From: Prevotellaceae bacterium
Lineage (GTDB): Bacteria > Bacteroidota > Bacteroidia > Bacteroidales > UBA932
Length of the DNA stretch: 18,271 nucleotides
Reading direction: 5' to 3'
Assembly (NCBI GenBank): GCA_031278135.1
Contig: JAITKY010000106.1
Location: forward strand, 1-18,271
Shown here: positions 17,669 to 18,271 of the stretch, piece by piece
Position numbering within the stretch: position 1 is the first letter of the stretch
Layout of the letters: each line of letters begins with the position of its first letter
Translations under genes and position numbers: made by a program
Notes under the pieces: model-generated
The model's database searches: none
Seen by the model: only the letters and a program-made list of their open reading frames with translations
Told to the model about the DNA's origin: nothing

Positions 17669-17850
17669 TTATATTTTAAAATTTTCCGGTAGCCATTTTT
17701 TGTCTGTTCCTTCGCGTACGAGCGATTTGAGTTTGAATAATAGAGATGCGCGAAAAGCGGTTCTCAGGTAGTACTTCGAGTATCAAGCAGTACTTATGCC
17801 CTTCCGACATTCGTGTTTTCTGATCTTCCTACATACGGACCATTTTAACT
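17669..17850 (-). pseudogene. Possible decayed coding fragment, unidentified
   Basis: On the minus strand one frame encodes a protein-like C-terminus, including AFRASLLFKLKSLVREGT and ending KKWLPENFKI, to a TAA at 17671..17669. An in-frame TGA at 17785..17783 interrupts it. Upstream of that, a neighbouring frame gives MSEGHKYCLILEVLPENR. This pattern of plausible peptide in shifting frames suggests a degenerate gene end, but no family was recognised and the stretch is short, so chance is a serious alternative. Confidence 0.22.
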
Positions 17851-17889
17851 TTTCTGTTCCACATGTTCTCTTTTCAACTCAGATCTAAA

Positions 17890-18054
17890 CCCTAACTCCG
17901 CCATATTTACCCCGTCTATGATTGTAATAATTTGATAAACAAAAGCATGTGGAATTTTATAAACTACCTAATTAGGTAGCTTATAAAATCCTTGTAATAA
18001 TTTAAATATTAATGTTCTATAGAAAATAGCTACCTAACTTTTGCGGAGTTAGGG
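17890..18054. repeat. 12-bp inverted repeat enclosing a palindrome
   Basis: CCCTAACTCCGC (17890-17901) is the exact reverse complement of GCGGAGTTAGGG (18043-18054). The 141 bp between them contain the long palindrome at 17954-17989 and a 12-bp direct repeat TTGTAATAATTT (17922-17933 and 17992-18003). The arrangement resembles a small foldable element, but no target-site duplication was identified at its ends. Confidence 0.7.
17954..17989. repeat. Near-perfect palindrome, 18-bp arms and no loop
   Basis: Arms 17954-17971 and 17972-17989 are reverse complements except for one pair (17963/17980). The core is CTACCTAATTAGGTAG. A copy of AGCTACCTAA at 18028-18037 can pair with the right arm (17972-17981), offering a competing stem. 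Confidence 0.85.
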
Positions 18055-18184
18055 GTTGAATTGTGTTACAACATTGCAAGAGAGTTGATTAATTTTTAAT
18101 TTTGGGGAGTGGAGGATAAAAGTATTGGTTAAAAAAAATCAAACAAATTAAACAAATTTGATTTCAGCAAGGGAAGATAATAAC

Positions 18185-18205
18185 ATGTACAAATTGTATG
18201 TACAT
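18185..18205. repeat. Short inverted repeat, ATGTACA with 7-nt loop
   Basis: ATGTACA (18185-18191) and TGTACAT (18199-18205) are exact reverse complements around a 7-nt spacer. It could be a regulator-binding dyad or a small hairpin upstream of a gene beyond the right edge. No function is supported beyond the symmetry. Confidence 0.5.
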
Positions 18206-18218
18206 TAAATAAAAATGC

Positions 18219-18238
18219 GATTACATTTTTTTGTAATC
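18219..18238. terminator. Hairpin with T-rich loop, possible weak terminator
   Basis: GATTACA (18219-18225) pairs with TGTAATC (18232-18238) around six T residues, followed by TTGTTTTT. The stem is AT-rich and short, and no gene ends just before it, so a terminator role is uncertain. Confidence 0.25.
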
Positions 18239-18271
18239 ACTTGTTTTTCAGAGTGGAGGATAAGGGAGTCG

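Larger units (their letters stand above)
18107..18263. repeat. 13-bp direct repeat GAGTGGAGGATAA
   Basis: The 13-mer GAGTGGAGGATAA occurs exactly at 18107-18119 and 18251-18263, with 144 bp from start to start. The intervening DNA is AT-rich and contains three inverted repeats. Confidence 0.8.
17619..18271. other. Gene-poor, repeat-rich region downstream of alaS
   Basis: This is 653 bp without an intact gene. The alaS stop is followed by a weak hairpin (ATGCAC at 17635-17640 with GTGCAT at 17660-17665) and a T-rich tract that might terminate alaS. Beyond lie a possible decayed coding fragment on the minus strand (17669-17850), and then a set of inverted and direct repeats from about 17890 to the window end. 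No tRNA, rRNA or CRISPR pattern was seen. Confidence 0.7.

Noticed and set aside
17890..18054. Integron attC recombination site
   Set aside because: The outer repeats lack the required R at the start of RYYYAAC and the Y at the end of GTTRRRY, there is no gene cassette between attC-like copies, and no integrase is visible.

Overview
The window looks like chromosome of a Bacteroidota bacterium, probably order Bacteroidales (inferred). The evidence is promoter-like TAnnTTTG (-7) elements, three of them with a TTTG (-33) partner at roughly the right distance, a type IX secretion Plug protein, Bacteroidota-like protein sequences, few strong Shine-Dalgarno sites and AT-rich intergenic DNA. Ten of the eleven or so genes are on the minus strand. 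Only alaS, near the right end, is on the plus strand.

Reading the minus strand in its 5'-to-3' direction, from high to low coordinates: (a) a T9SS Plug/DUF5103 protein (14780-13506), divergent from alaS with a promoter for each in between. (b) An RlmI-like SAM methyltransferase (13453-12566) followed after 1 nt by a solitary beta-class DNA amino-methyltransferase (12564-11671). (c) A pair of overlapping reading frames (11373-10963 and 10969-10565) that look like one gene broken at a seven-base homopolymer. (d) A tight cluster smpB - rlmI - fumC - GH78-like glycosidase (10450-5569) with gaps of -4, 15 and 26 nt. (e) An efflux cluster: a 1569-residue RND transporter fused to an ABC ATPase (5436-727), followed after 19 nt by an ABC-2 type permease (707-6).

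The most unusual object is the 1569-residue protein. A complete HAE1/AcrB-type RND transporter (about residues 1-1035) runs in one uninterrupted frame into an ABC nucleotide-binding domain with all its catalytic motifs. The first strand of that domain is separated from the rest by about 170 residues carrying roughly four predicted membrane helices. The next gene encodes an ABC-2 permease. The locus therefore looks like a hybrid export machine combining a proton-driven family with an ATP-driven family. The membrane-fusion protein and outer-membrane channel that an RND pump would need are not in the window.

The right end, from 17619 onward, holds no intact gene. It contains a large near-perfect palindrome nested inside a 12-bp inverted repeat, several direct repeats and hairpins, and a possible decayed coding fragment. 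Housekeeping functions present are tRNA charging (alaS), ribosome rescue (smpB), rRNA methylation (rlmI) and the TCA cycle (fumC).
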